A DNA stretch of 64,000 bases from Allobosea thiooxidans (GCF_900168195.1 NZ_FUYX01000005.1:124001-188000), one strand, 5' to 3'; counted from the stretch's first letter, positions 1 through 9,059 are shown. Notes: a model not told the origin generated them from the letters alone. Numbers and translations: made by a program.

Positions 1-162
1 GGGCTCGGCAAGATCGGCCATCTGCTCTCCTGCAATCGCGATGGCGTGTTCTGCACGGGCTACGACCCGCGCATCACGCTTGAGCGCCCGCAGACGATCA
101 TGGGCGGCGCGAGCCACTGCAACTTCCGCTACACGCTGCAGGAAGAGCCGAAGGCGGGCTGA
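1..162 (+). CDS. L-2-amino-thiazoline-4-carboxylic acid (ATC) hydrolase family protein, C-terminal fragment
   Basis: Only the last 53 residues are inside the window; the gene starts upstream. The tail contains LLSCNRDG, then a YDPRITLERPQTIM stretch and GASHCNFRY, which is the usual ending of the ATC hydrolase family (cysteine/histidine-rich C-terminus). Characterised members open the thiazoline ring of ATC to give N-carbamoyl-cysteine, but most family members have no known substrate. It converges on the next gene with a 6-bp gap. A carbamoylase-type gene 9 kb away could in principle act on such a product; that link is inference only. Confidence 0.7.
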   Translation, partial: GLGKIGHLLSCNRDGVFCTGYDPRITLERPQTIMGGASHCNFRYTLQEEPKAG

Positions 163-168
163 GGCGGC

Positions 169-3100
169 TCAGCGCGCCGCCTCGACCTCCCGCAGGCAGA
201 TCCGCAAGCGGTCGAGGATCATCTCGACGTCATCGGCGCCGACCGTGAGCGGCGGGCGGATCTTGAGGATGTTGTCGGCCGGTCCCTCGCGCCCGACGAG
301 GATGCGCATGTCGCGCAGGCGGTTCATGACATGGGCCGCCGCATCGGTCGCGGGCTCCAGCGTCTCGCGATCCGTGACCAGCTCCAGCCCGAGGAAGAGG
401 CCGATACCGCGGACGTCGCCGACACAAGGATAGTCCGCCATCAGCGCGCGCATGCCGGCGAGCAGCTTCTCGCCCATCGCCTTGGCATTGGCCGAAAGCC
501 CTTCCTGCTCGACGATGTCGAGCACTTCCGAGGCGATCCGGCAGGACAGGTTCGAGCCGCCGAAGGTCGAGAAATACTCGGGTCCCTCAGCGAAGCGCTC
601 GGCGATGGCGCGGGTGGTGATGAGCGCGCCTATCGGGTGGCCGTTGCCGAGTGGTTTGCCGAGCACGACGATGTCCGGCCGCACATTCTGCTGCTCGAAG
701 CCGAAATAGTAATCACCGAGGCGCCCGAGTCCCGTTTGCACTTCGTCGGCGATGCAGATGCCTCCCGCGGCGCGGATGCGCTCATAGACCGCGGCAAGAT
801 AGCCGGGCGGCGGGATGATCTGGCCGCCGACGCTCGGAAAGGTCTCGGCGATGAAGCCGGCGACCTTGCCGCCGCGTTCCGCGATGGCCGCGAGCGCGCC
901 ATCGACCTGCTGAGCGTAGTGTAGCGCCCGGTCGGCGTCGTCGCGACGGAAGCGGCCGCGATAGTCGTCGGCGACGTCGACGAGCTGCACCCAGGGCTTG
1001 CGGCCGCCCATGTTCGGCTTGTTGAACTTGTAGGCGGAGATGTCGATCGCGCCGGTGGTGTTGCCGTGATAGCCGTGATCGGGCGTAACGATGTCGTAGC
1101 CGCCGCTCGCCGCACGGGCGAGGCGCAGCGCCAGCTCGTTCGCTTCCGAGCCGGAATTGACGAAGAAGCAGACCTCCAGCTCCTTGGGGAGCTTCGCCGT
1201 CAGCCGCTCGGCCAGAGCCATCGGCGCCGGGTGGAGGTAGCGCGTGTTGGAGTTCATCCGCGCGAGCTGGTCCATCGCCACCTTGCGGATGCGCGGATGG
1301 GCGTGTCCGACATGCGGCACGTTGTTATAGGCGTCGAGATAGGGCCGGCCCATTGCGTCGAAGAGATGGTGGCGCCAGCCGCGCAGGAAGGTGACCGGGC
1401 GTTTGTAGCTGAGCTTGAGATTGGCGCCGAAGCGGGCCTTGCGTTCGGCCAGCAGCGCGACCTCGTCGATCGCCTGATAGGCGACGGTCTCGTCGGGCAG
1501 GTTGAGCAGGGCGGCGGGGTTCGGGCAGATCGCCTGCCAGAGCGCCCAGTCGTCGGGGTCGGCGACGCCCGGCCAGTCATGGCCCATGCCGTCGAGCGTC
1601 AGCGCGAGTTGGAAATGAAGATGCGGTTCCCAGCCGCCATTCTCTTCGGCCGGGCCGAGCTTGGCGAAAGCCTCGCCCGCTCCGATCTCCTGACCCTGCT
1701 TCAGTTTCGCTGCGCCATCGGCGGCGAGATGGCCGTAGAGTGTATGGAAGACATCGCCAGCGGGCGTGCGGTGCTCGAGGATGACGACGCCGCCATAATC
1801 GAGATGGCCCTTGCGGTTCTCCGCCAGCGCGACCTTGCCGGCGAGAGGCGCGCGGACCGGTTCGCCGGCCGGGGCGAAGACGTCGACGGCCATGTGGATG
1901 GTGCGACGGTTCGAGGCGAGCCAGCGCCCCTTGCGGAAGGCCTTGTCGGTATAGACCAGCCGGGGCTCGCCATATTGGCCAAGCCACCATTGCTGGGTGA
2001 TACCGAGCCCGGTGCCGAGATTGCGGGCCTCGTCGGCGCGCAGTTCGAACGGGTTCTGCGGGATCGTCGCCTCGGCGATGCCGAGCGAGCCGACTGGCAA
2101 GCCGTCGAGCGCACGGCCGAGCACGGGCGCGAAGCTGCCGCGCTGCCCGGCGATCCAGCTCGCGATGCGACCGGCCGCATCGGTGACCGGCAGGCCGCAG
2201 GCATTGCGCAGGCGCGCTCCCATCAATTCGCCGTCGATGGCGGGGTTTTCGAGCAGGCGCCAGGCCGGAGCCTGCGAGATGGTGACGTAGGGGTCGTTCG
2301 GGCGGCCCTTGGCCTCGATCGTCGAATTCACGACGCTGACCGCGAGGCGCATGCGGACGAGCGGCCAGATCAGCCCGATCTCCTCGGCGCTGAGCGCCGA
2401 TACGCCGTGATAGCCGGCGACGAAGGCGGCGAGCGCCGCTTCCGGCGTCTCATGGTCGAGGATGGCATAGGCGGCGGCGATGGCGATCTCGCAGACGCGC
2501 GGGCCATGGGTCATGTCGCCGAAATCGATCAGGCCGCTGATGTGGGCGGGCTCGCCGAGGCGCGGTTGGACCAGGATGTTGAAGTCGTTGAGGTCGTTAT
2601 GGATGGTCTGGCGCGGCAGTTTGTCGAGCGCCGGCTTGAGAGCCTCGAACCCGGCAACGATCCCCGCTACCAGCGCGCGGCGCGAGCCCTCCAGCACGTC
2701 GAGATGCGGCTTGATCCAGCCGGCCTCGGTCAGATCCCATTTTGCGGCATCCGGAGCGGCGGTGACCTTGAAATCGCGCAAGGCGAGGTCGAGCCGGGCG
2801 GTCAGTGCACCGAGTTCGGCCAGGACGGCGGGCGGCTGCGGCCCGGCTTCGCCCATCGGGATGCCCGTGAAAGCGCGTTGGACCCAGACCATGCGCTGCT
2901 GGCCCTGGGCATCGGCCACGCTTTGCCAGAAGCGCTTGCCTTCGGCGGGGAGGAGGCGCGGCAGCGGCAGCGTCGGATCGGCGGCGAGCGCGTGACTGAT
3001 CGCGGCGCATTGCTGGTCGACGAGGGCGGGCTCGCCCTGCGGGCGCATCGCCTTGACGATGACGTCGCCTTCGGGCGTCCGGCCGCGGAAGTTGAGGTCG

Positions 3101-3180
3101 TATTCGCCGCCGAGCTGCCGCAGCCCGCCAGCGATGCCGAACTGCTCGGCCACCCCACGCAACCAGACGTGTTCCATCAT
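169..3180 (-). CDS. Three-domain fusion: APH-type small-molecule kinase, M23 (LytM-like) domain, class III PLP aminotransferase/phospholyase
   Basis: The product has 1003 residues. Residues about 20-330 form an aminoglycoside-phosphotransferase/choline-kinase fold with the catalytic HNDLNDFN (194-201) and metal-binding IDFGD (218-222). Residues about 425-550 match an M23 domain, with HxxxD at 429-433 and HLH at 520-522. Residues about 585-1000 are a class III aminotransferase with VNSGSEAN (674-681), ADEVQTGLGR (811-820) and the likely PLP lysine K842 in GKPLGNG. In animals, hydroxylysine kinase and the AGXT2L ammoniophospholyases act in sequence on phosphorylated amino alcohols, so a kinase plus phospholyase relay is a reasonable inference. 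The role of the M23 part is unknown. The start is ATG-ATG behind GGGGGAG; the second ATG (3177) has the better spacing. A 23-bp palindrome lies 45 bp upstream. Confidence 0.85.
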   Translation of the reverse strand: MMEHVWLRGVAEQFGIAGGLRQLGGEYDLNFRGRTPEGDVIVKAMRPQGEPALVDQQCAAISHALAADPTLPLPRLLPAEGKRFWQSVADAQGQQRMVWVQRAFTGIPMGEAGPQPPAVLAELGALTARLDLALRDFKVTAAPDAAKWDLTEAGWIKPHLDVLEGSRRALVAGIVAGFEALKPALDKLPRQTIHNDLNDFNILVQPRLGEPAHISGLIDFGDMTHGPRVCEIAIAAAYAILDHETPEAALAAFVAGYHGVSALSAEEIGLIWPLVRMRLAVSVVNSTIEAKGRPNDPYVTISQAPAWRLLENPAIDGELMGARLRNACGLPVTDAAGRIASWIAGQRGSFAPVLGRALDGLPVGSLGIAEATIPQNPFELRADEARNLGTGLGITQQWWLGQYGEPRLVYTDKAFRKGRWLASNRRTIHMAVDVFAPAGEPVRAPLAGKVALAENRKGHLDYGGVVILEHRTPAGDVFHTLYGHLAADGAAKLKQGQEIGAGEAFAKLGPAEENGGWEPHLHFQLALTLDGMGHDWPGVADPDDWALWQAICPNPAALLNLPDETVAYQAIDEVALLAERKARFGANLKLSYKRPVTFLRGWRHHLFDAMGRPYLDAYNNVPHVGHAHPRIRKVAMDQLARMNSNTRYLHPAPMALAERLTAKLPKELEVCFFVNSGSEANELALRLARAASGGYDIVTPDHGYHGNTTGAIDISAYKFNKPNMGGRKPWVQLVDVADDYRGRFRRDDADRALHYAQQVDGALAAIAERGGKVAGFIAETFPSVGGQIIPPPGYLAAVYERIRAAGGICIADEVQTGLGRLGDYYFGFEQQNVRPDIVVLGKPLGNGHPIGALITTRAIAERFAEGPEYFSTFGGSNLSCRIASEVLDIVEQEGLSANAKAMGEKLLAGMRALMADYPCVGDVRGIGLFLGLELVTDRETLEPATDAAAHVMNRLRDMRILVGREGPADNILKIRPPLTVGADDVEMILDRLRICLREVEAAR

Positions 3181-3224
3181 CTCTCCCCCGCCGCGGAGCT
3201 ATATGGCTCCGCACTCGTTCTTTA

Positions 3225-3247
3225 GGCTCGGTCGAATCGACCGAGCC
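3225..3247. promoter_or_regulatory. Perfect 23-bp palindrome upstream of the kinase/aminotransferase fusion gene
   Basis: Arms GGCTCGGTCGA and TCGACCGAGCC flank one central A. It lies between the end of the argH-like gene and the start of the fusion gene, both on the minus strand. No T-run follows on the minus strand, so an operator is more likely than an intrinsic terminator. The binding protein is unknown. Confidence 0.5.
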
Positions 3248-3334
3248 GTCTTCCATAGCCAGAAAGGCCGCCGGTTTGCTCCCGCAAAGTTTGCGGGACG
3301 GCTGCTGCCGGGTTGCGCTGGGTGAGGGTGGAAA

Positions 3335-4753
3335 TCAGCTTTGGATCGGCTTGTCGGCCAGCCAGCGCTGCCTTGCCCGCTCGATCGCCTCGCGCACCGT
3401 ATCAGGTGCAGTGCCGCCATAGCTGCGTCGGCTGCGGACGGAATGCTCAGGCGCCAGCACCTCGAACACCGTTTCGCCGATCCGCGGATCGACCGAGCGC
3501 ATGGCGTCGAGGTCGAGCGCCTGCAAAGTGCAGCCCTTGGCCTCGGCCAGCGCGACGATGCGGGCGGTGATGTGATGGGCATCGCGGAAGGGGATGCCGG
3601 CCTCGCGCACCAGCCAGTCGGCGAGATCGGTCGCGGTCGGGAAGCCGCGATCGAGGAAGGCGCGCATGCCCTCGGGCCGCACGGTGAGGTCGCGGATCAT
3701 GCCGGTGGTGGCGGCGACGCAGAGCCCGACGGTCTCCAGCGCGTCGAACATCGGCTCCTTGTCCTCCTGCATGTCCTTCATGAAGGTCATCGGCAGGCCC
3801 TTCACCATCACCAGCATGGCGGTGAGCGAGCCGACGACGCGGCCGGTCTTGCCGCGAACCAGTTCGGCCGCGTCGGGATTGCGCTTCTGCGGCATGATCG
3901 AGGAGCCGGTGGTGAAGGCGTCCGACAGCGCGATGAAGCGGAAGCCGTCGCTGCACCAGAGCGTGATCTCCTCGTTGAGGCGCGAGAGATGCACGGCCAG
4001 CATCGAGCAGCAGAACAGCAATTCGCAGATATGGTCGCGCGCGCCGACCGAATCCATCGAGTTCTCGGTCGGCCGGGCGAAGCCCAGCTCCGCCGCCGTG
4101 AACTGCCGGTCGATCGGGAAGGCGGTACCGGCGAGCGCGGCTGCGCCGAGCGGCGAGACATTGGTGCGCTGGCGGGCGCCGGCCAGACGTTCCCGGTCGC
4201 GGCCGAACATCTCGACATAGGCCATGAGATGGTGGCCGAAGGTCACGGGCTGGGCGACCTGCATATGGGTGAAGCCCGGCATGATCGTCCCGGCATGCTC
4301 GCTGGCGCGTTCGATCAGGGCCTGCTGCAAGCCGCGGATGGTGCCGTCGAGAGCATCGATCGCGTCGCGCATCCAGAGGCGGACATCGGTGACGGCCTGG
4401 TCGTTGCGGCTGCGGGCGGTGTGCAGGCGCCCGGCCGGCTCGCCGATGATCTCCTTGAGGCGCGCTTCCACGTTCATGTGGATGTCCTCGAGGTCGATGC
4501 TGAACTTGAGTTCGCCGCGGTCGATCTCGCCGCGGATCTGGTCGAGCCCGGCCTGGATGCGCTCGTTGTCGGCGCCGGCGATGACGCCCTGGCGGGCGAG
4601 CATCGCGGCATGGGTCTTGGACGCCGCGATGTCCTGCCGGTAGAGCCTATAGTCGAAGCCGATCGAGGGATTGATCTTGCGCATCACATCGGCCGGCGCG
4701 GTGGTGAAGCGGCCGCCCCACATCTTGTTGGCGCCGGTGGTCTGATCGGACAT
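3335..4753 (-). CDS. argH: Argininosuccinate lyase family protein
   Basis: The product has 472 residues, a normal length for argininosuccinate lyase. Conserved blocks are visible in order: MWGGRF near the N-terminus, [18 protein letters not shown] and the superfamily signature [12 protein letters not shown]. ArgH splits argininosuccinate into arginine and fumarate. The ATG at 4753 was chosen over a longer reading because it begins [16 protein letters not shown] and has GGAGAG about 8 bases upstream. Its neighbours are amino-acid catabolic genes rather than arginine biosynthesis genes, so it may be a paralogue working on another N-substituted aspartate. The sequence alone does not decide this. 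Confidence 0.85.
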   Translation of the reverse strand: MSDQTTGANKMWGGRFTTAPADVMRKINPSIGFDYRLYRQDIAASKTHAAMLARQGVIAGADNERIQAGLDQIRGEIDRGELKFSIDLEDIHMNVEARLKEIIGEPAGRLHTARSRNDQAVTDVRLWMRDAIDALDGTIRGLQQALIERASEHAGTIMPGFTHMQVAQPVTFGHHLMAYVEMFGRDRERLAGARQRTNVSPLGAAALAGTAFPIDRQFTAAELGFARPTENSMDSVGARDHICELLFCCSMLAVHLSRLNEEITLWCSDGFRFIALSDAFTTGSSIMPQKRNPDAAELVRGKTGRVVGSLTAMLVMVKGLPMTFMKDMQEDKEPMFDALETVGLCVAATTGMIRDLTVRPEGMRAFLDRGFPTATDLADWLVREAGIPFRDAHHITARIVALAEAKGCTLQALDLDAMRSVDPRIGETVFEVLAPEHSVRSRRSYGGTAPDTVREAIERARQRWLADKPIQS

Positions 4754-4806
4754 GATGGCTCTCCGCGAGCGGCTGTGACGAGGCGGGAACGGATAGCAAC
4801 CGTCTC

Positions 4807-4843
4807 TTGGACTGTAAATTCCAAAATCGACCTTGACGTCCAA
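4807..4843. promoter_or_regulatory. TTGGAC/GTCCAA half-site cluster between argH-like and aminotransferase genes
   Basis: TTGGAC (4807-4812), TTCCAA (4819-4824) and GTCCAA (4838-4843) are arranged as inverted half-sites in the divergent intergenic region. The same half-site recurs upstream of the paralogous aminotransferase at 9030-9059. A common regulator, possibly the YheO/DauR-type protein encoded at 6029, is inferred. Confidence 0.45.
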
Positions 4844-4902
4844 ATGATGCCCATCATACTCGCAGGCAGATGCGGCGGAACGGCCGGCGCGGGATGGGCA
4901 GC

Positions 4903-6018
4903 ATGAAGATCGAAGAATTCACACTGGAGCGCATCCAGTCGCTCTACGAGAACACCGTCGAGTTCAATCTCTCCGATAGCGGCGTCCATCCCTATTCGCT
5001 GAACGAATTGCTCAGCGCGGAGCAGCGCGCCAAGCTGATGGAGGTCGAGCTCGGCTATGGCTGGACCAATGGCGCGGTCGAATTGCGCGAGGATATCGCC
5101 AAGCTCTACCGCAACCGGACCTCGGACGAGGTGATCGTCACCAACGGCTCGGCCGAAGCCAATTTCCTGATGGTGATGTCGCTGATCGAGCCGGGCGACG
5201 AGATCGTCGTCTTCGTGCCGAACTACCTGCAGATCTGGGGCTGGGCGCGGGCGATCGGCGCCAATGTCAAGGAAGTGAAGCTGCGCGAGGAACTGGGCTG
5301 GACGCCCGATCTCGACGAGGTCCGCCGGGCGATCACGCCGCGCACCAAGCTGATGACGATCTGCAACCCGAACAACCCGACCGGCAGCCTGCTCTCGCGC
5401 GAGACGATGGACGCGCTGGTCGCGATCGCCCAGACGCAGGGCTGCTACCTGCATGCCGACGAGGTCTACAAGGGCGCCGAGCTCGAAACCGACGAGCCGC
5501 CCAGCTTCGCCGATCTCTACGAGAAGGCGATCATCACCAGCGGTCTCTCGAAGGCGATGGCGCTGCCCGGCCTGCGCATCGGCTGGTTGGTCGGGCCGGC
5601 CAAGGACATCTACACCGCCTGGCAGAACAAGGACTACACCTCGATCACGACGAGCGCGCTGAGCGAGCACATCGCCCGCGTCGTCATCCAGCCCGCCAAG
5701 CGCGCCGAAATCCTGCAGCGCAGCAAGACCATCCTGCGGGAGAACCTCGCACTGCTGACGAGCTGGGTGAAGGCGAATGACGAGTTCTTCTCCTTCGTGC
5801 CGCCCAAGGCCGGCGGCATGGCCTTCATCAAGTACAGCCACTCGATGAACTCGACCGAGCTCGTCCACCGTCTGCGCGAGGAGCGCGGTATCATGCTGCT
5901 GCCGGGCGATGTCTACGGGATGGACGGCTATATCCGCATCGGCATCGGCGCGCCGGCCGAGCATCTCTCGGCGGGGCTGGAACGCTTGAGCGATTATCTC
6001 AAGTCGCAGCCGCGCTGA
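4903..6018 (+). CDS. Fold-type I PLP enzyme, class I/II aminotransferase family (paralogue 1)
   Basis: The product has 371 residues. PLP-site features are VTNGSAEAN (79-87), CNPNNPTG (154-161), ADEVY (185-189) and SGLSKA with the likely Schiff-base K217, followed by LRIGW. ATG 4903 was chosen because it follows GGGATGGG and aligns exactly with the start of the paralogue at 7825-8934 ([10 protein letters not shown] against MKFDIFQMER). Both share an unusual ENxVExNLxxSGVHP N-terminus. The gene begins a short operon with a YheO-like regulator and an ornithine-cyclodeaminase family gene. The reaction (transamination, elimination or cyclisation) cannot be read from the sequence. Confidence 0.85.
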   Translation: MKIEEFTLERIQSLYENTVEFNLSDSGVHPYSLNELLSAEQRAKLMEVELGYGWTNGAVELREDIAKLYRNRTSDEVIVTNGSAEANFLMVMSLIEPGDEIVVFVPNYLQIWGWARAIGANVKEVKLREELGWTPDLDEVRRAITPRTKLMTICNPNNPTGSLLSRETMDALVAIAQTQGCYLHADEVYKGAELETDEPPSFADLYEKAIITSGLSKAMALPGLRIGWLVGPAKDIYTAWQNKDYTSITTSALSEHIARVVIQPAKRAEILQRSKTILRENLALLTSWVKANDEFFSFVPPKAGGMAFIKYSHSMNSTELVHRLREERGIMLLPGDVYGMDGYIRIGIGAPAEHLSAGLERLSDYLKSQPR

Positions 6019-6028
6019 CGGGGCGGGC

Positions 6029-6646
6029 ATGACGCCGGAACTCGCTCCCTACCTGCCGGTCTGCGATGCGGTGGCGCTGCTGTTCCGGCCGCATGCCGAG
6101 GTCGTGCTGCACGATCTCGGCTCGCAGAGCGTCGTGCATATCGCCGGGAATTTCTCGCAGCGCGTGCTCGGCGAGCCCTCCCTGCTCGATGAGATCGGCT
6201 TCGACCCGAACGAGACGATCATCGGCCCCTATGAGAAGGTGAACTGGGACGGGCGGCGGCTGAAATCGATCAGCATCGTGCTGTCGGCGGGAGCCAAGGC
6301 GATCGGCGTGCTCTGCATCAATGTCGACGTCTCGCAGTTCCATGCGCTGATGCAGACGCTTTCAGCTCTTGCAACCGTGCCGGCCGGTGTCGAGAAGCCG
6401 CAGGCTCTGTTCAAGGAAGACTGGCACGAGCGCATCAACGAGTTCGTGCAGCAATGGACGCAAAGCCGCGGGCTCGCTGTGACCAGCCTCAGCCGCGCAG
6501 AGAAGCGCGAATTGGTGGCGGATCTTGCCGCGAACGGCGCCTTCGGCGGGCGCAATGCCGCCGCCTATATCTCGCGCATCCTCGGGCTCGCCCGCGCGAC
6601 CGTCTATAACTACCTCAACCAGGCCAACGAGACCCCGGATGCTTGA
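6029..6646 (+). CDS. YheO-like PAS/DauR-type HTH transcriptional regulator
   Basis: The product has 205 residues. The N-terminal half (about 1-115) matches the YheO-like PAS domain, with EVVLHDLGSQSVVHIAGN. The C-terminal part (about 150-200) is the DauR-type helix-turn-helix, with LGLARATVYNYLN near the end. DauR controls D-arginine use in Pseudomonas, so the family fits an amino-acid catabolic setting. The gene starts 10 bp after the aminotransferase and overlaps the next gene by 8 bp, which argues for one transcript and local regulation. Its operator may be the TTGGAC half-site clusters in this region; that is inference. Confidence 0.85.
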   Translation: MTPELAPYLPVCDAVALLFRPHAEVVLHDLGSQSVVHIAGNFSQRVLGEPSLLDEIGFDPNETIIGPYEKVNWDGRRLKSISIVLSAGAKAIGVLCINVDVSQFHALMQTLSALATVPAGVEKPQALFKEDWHERINEFVQQWTQSRGLAVTSLSRAEKRELVADLAANGAFGGRNAAAYISRILGLARATVYNYLNQANETPDA

Positions 6647-7595
6647 CCTGTCGCGTGCGGAGATCGAGGCCGCCGTCGATCTCGACCGGGCCTTCATCGC
6701 GCTGGAGGAGGGGTTCAAGGCGGCTGCCGCCGGCCAGGTGCAGATGCCGCCGGTCGGCTATCTCGGCTTTCCCGCCCATAACGGCGATTGCCATATCAAG
6801 TTCGGCCATATCGCCGGCGATCCGATCTTCGTCGTGAAGATCGCGACCGGGTTCTACGACAATCCCGCCAAGGGTTTGCCGACGACGAGCGGGATGATGA
6901 TCGCGCTTTCGGCGGAGACCGGGGCGGTCGTCGCGATCCTGCGCGACGAGGGCTGGCTGACCGATCTCCGGACCGCGCTGGCCGGCGCCATCGCGACGCG
7001 GGCCGGGATGCGGGCCGATGCGCGCCGGATCGGGATCGTCGGCGCCGGTACGCAGGCGCGTTTCCAGATCCGCGCCGCCGCACATCTGTTGCGCGAACGG
7101 GAGCCTTGCTTCGCGGTCTGGGCGCGCTCGCCGGAGAAGCTGGAGGCGCTGCGGCGCGATCTCGAAGGGGAAGGCATCGCCATCGAGTCGGTGGTGGAGC
7201 TGGAGGCGCTCTGCGCGCAGTCTGAAGCGCTGATCACGGTGACGCCTGCCGCCGTGCCGATCATCCACGGCGACTGGATCAGGCCGGGCACGCACATCAC
7301 CGCGCTCGGGGCCGATGCCCCGGGCAAGCAGGAACTGGACAGCGCGCTGGTGGCGCTCGCCGATACGCGGATCGCGGATTCGCTGGAACAGAGCCTCGAT
7401 CATGGCGAGTTCGCCGCGGCCGCCGCCGTCGGGCTGATCGATGCGGGCGATTGCGTCGAGTTGGGCGCCGTGCTGGCCGGCGACGTGCCGGCGCGCCGTT
7501 CGGACGATGACATCACCATCGCCGACCTCACCGGGATCGCGGTGCAGGACATCGCGATCGCGCGGGTGGTGCTGGACGGGGTCGGGCGTCAGTAG
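6639..7595 (+). CDS. Ornithine cyclodeaminase / mu-crystallin family protein
   Basis: The product has 318 residues. It shows the family substrate region with KIATGFYDNPAKGLPTTSG, the Rossmann motif GIVGAGTQARFQIRAA and GADAPGKQELD, which carries the conserved aspartate. Family members include ornithine cyclodeaminase, lysine and alanine dehydrogenases and ketimine reductases, so the exact substrate is open. ATG 6639 overlaps the regulator stop by 8 bp and is the natural start. It is the third gene of the 4903-7595 operon. A strong hairpin (7604-7635) follows the stop codon. Confidence 0.85.
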   Translation: MLDLSRAEIEAAVDLDRAFIALEEGFKAAAAGQVQMPPVGYLGFPAHNGDCHIKFGHIAGDPIFVVKIATGFYDNPAKGLPTTSGMMIALSAETGAVVAILRDEGWLTDLRTALAGAIATRAGMRADARRIGIVGAGTQARFQIRAAAHLLREREPCFAVWARSPEKLEALRRDLEGEGIAIESVVELEALCAQSEALITVTPAAVPIIHGDWIRPGTHITALGADAPGKQELDSALVALADTRIADSLEQSLDHGEFAAAAAVGLIDAGDCVELGAVLAGDVPARRSDDDITIADLTGIAVQDIAIARVVLDGVGRQ

Positions 7596-7603
7596 CCGGG
7601 TCA

Positions 7604-7635
7604 TTCCGGGGCAGGCCGAAGGCCTGAGCCCGGAA
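7604..7635. repeat. GC-rich hairpin after the ornithine-cyclodeaminase family gene
   Basis: Near-perfect inverted arms (TTCCGGG-CAGGCC and GGCCTG-CCCGGAA, with one unpaired base in each arm) surround GAA. The hairpin starts 9 bp after the stop codon. There is no T-run, so it may be a repeat-family stem or a weak terminator. Confidence 0.5.
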
Positions 7636-7661
7636 CCCACTAACACGGGGCGATTCCAGTT

Positions 7662-7754
7662 CGTCATGCTCGCCCTTGTGGCGAGCATCCACGTCTTGAA
7701 CTCCGCCCTCGATAAGGGAAGGCGTGGGTGGTCGGGACAAGCCCGACCATGACG
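7662..7754. repeat. Dispersed palindromic repeat, family A (copy 1)
   Basis: About 93 bp bounded by CGTCATG and CATGACG. It consists of two hairpin modules (GCTCGCCCTTGTGGCGAGC and GGTCGGGACAAGCCCGACC) joined by a spacer. Similar copies occur at 34223-34316 and 37305-37397, with a diverged copy at 24656-24738. It fills the convergent gap between two genes, as REP/BIME elements often do. Confidence 0.75.
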
Positions 7755-7824
7755 GCAAGCGTCTTCTTCATGGGGGCCGGGCTCGGCCCTATGGGGCGCC
7801 CGGGAATGACGGCGAAAGCTGCCG

Positions 7825-8934
7825 TCAGCTCTTGTGCCGCGCCAGGAAGCGGTCCATCCGCGCCAGCCCGTCGCGCAGCACCTCGGTCGGCACACCGATG
7901 CCGATGCGGATGTGGTTCTCGATGCCGAACCAGCTGCCGGCGACGACGAAGACGCTCTCCTCCTCGCGCAGCTTCTGCGAGAAGACCTCCGAGGGCATGT
8001 CGAGCGGATAGCGCAGGAAGGCCATGCCGCCGGCCTGCGGGCGGCGCCACGACCAGTCGTTATGCTGCGCCATCCATTGCGCCACGAGATCGGCATTGCT
8101 GCGCAGCAAATCCCGCCCGCGCGCAAGCAGGCGGCCGCGCGTTTCCGGGCGCATCACCTCCTCCGCGAGGATCTGGCTGAGGATGCCGCTGCCGATCGTG
8201 GTGTAGTCCTGCCGCTCGGCGGCGCTCGCTACGACCTCCGCCGGCGCGACGACCCAGCCGAGACGCAGGCCGGGGCAAGCGAAGGATTTCGACAGGCTGG
8301 AAGTGACGACGACCTTGGGATAACTGCCCCAGAGCGTCTCGGTCTCGGCGCCGTCGATCTCGCCGCCGCGATAGATTTCGTCGACCATCAGCCAGGCGTC
8401 ATTGCGCTTCGCGGCTTCGACGAGGGCGGCGCGGCTGGCGGCCGAGAGCACGCTGCCGGTCGGGTTGGCCGGGTTGGTCACGGCGATCGCCTTGGCGCCG
8501 GCTGCGACTTTCGCGAGATGCGCGGGATCGATCTGCCAGTCGGTGTCGCCCGACAATTCGAGCCGGCGGATGTCGAAGCCGAGCGCGCGACCGAGGCCAT
8601 CGATCTGCATGAAGTTCGGCAGGGCGAAGACCAGTGAGTCGCCGGGCTCGAACAGCGCCATCAGCGCGATCATCGTCGCCTCCGAGGAGCCGTTGGTGAC
8701 GAGCACGTTGGCTGCGGTCGCGCCGGGATACCAGGAGGCGATGTTGGCGCGTAAGCTCGGCCGGCCGTCGGTCCAGCCATAACCGAGCGGCTGCTTCAGC
8801 AGGTCGCACGCGGCCTCTTCGCCAAGGATATCCTCGATCGACCAGGGATGCACGCCGCTTTCGGTCAGGTTGATCTCGACGTCGTTCTCGAAGAGCGTCT
8901 GGTTCCGCTCCATCTGGAAAATGTCGAACTTCAC
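7825..8934 (-). CDS. Fold-type I PLP enzyme, class I/II aminotransferase family (paralogue 2)
   Basis: The product has 369 residues and aligns over its length with the protein at 4903-6018. It shares ESGVHP near residues 25-30, LGYGWTDG, VTNGSSEA, TNPANPTG, a VDEIYRGGE stretch and SSLSKS with likely Schiff-base K216. The start is GTG at 8934, preceded by GGAGGC six bases upstream. Differences around the active site (CPGLRLGW against LPGLRIGW) suggest a related but not identical substrate. A strong palindrome lies about 100 bp upstream. Which reaction it performs is unknown. Confidence 0.85.
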   Translation of the reverse strand: MKFDIFQMERNQTLFENDVEINLTESGVHPWSIEDILGEEAACDLLKQPLGYGWTDGRPSLRANIASWYPGATAANVLVTNGSSEATMIALMALFEPGDSLVFALPNFMQIDGLGRALGFDIRRLELSGDTDWQIDPAHLAKVAAGAKAIAVTNPANPTGSVLSAASRAALVEAAKRNDAWLMVDEIYRGGEIDGAETETLWGSYPKVVVTSSLSKSFACPGLRLGWVVAPAEVVASAAERQDYTTIGSGILSQILAEEVMRPETRGRLLARGRDLLRSNADLVAQWMAQHNDWSWRRPQAGGMAFLRYPLDMPSEVFSQKLREEESVFVVAGSWFGIENHIRIGIGVPTEVLRDGLARMDRFLARHKS

Positions 8935-9029
8935 GAGAGCCTCCGGCGATGCGGCGTCGATCCCCGCCGCGCGGGCGGCAGGCAGTCGCCCGATCTGTGC
9001 GGCCGGGCGGCAGGCGGGTCAAGTGAAAT

Positions 9030-9059
9030 TTGGACAATCAGTCCAATTTGGACTGATTG
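9030..9059. promoter_or_regulatory. Overlapping palindromic operator upstream of aminotransferase paralogue 2
   Basis: A perfect 25-bp palindrome (9035-9059) has arms CAATCAGTCCAA and TTGGACTGATTG around one T. A second, overlapping palindrome is TTGGAC-AATCA-GTCCAA (9030-9046). Three half-sites are therefore stacked. The half-site matches those at 4807-4843 before the paralogous gene. Confidence 0.6.

Noticed and set aside
1066..3225. 719-codon open frame on the plus strand opposite the kinase/aminotransferase fusion
   Set aside because: Low-complexity Arg/Ala-rich translation with no family motif; it mirrors the third-position GC bias of the real minus-strand gene.
7604..7635. Intrinsic terminator for the ornithine-cyclodeaminase operon
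   Set aside because: Strong stem but no U-tract; kept as a hairpin repeat instead.
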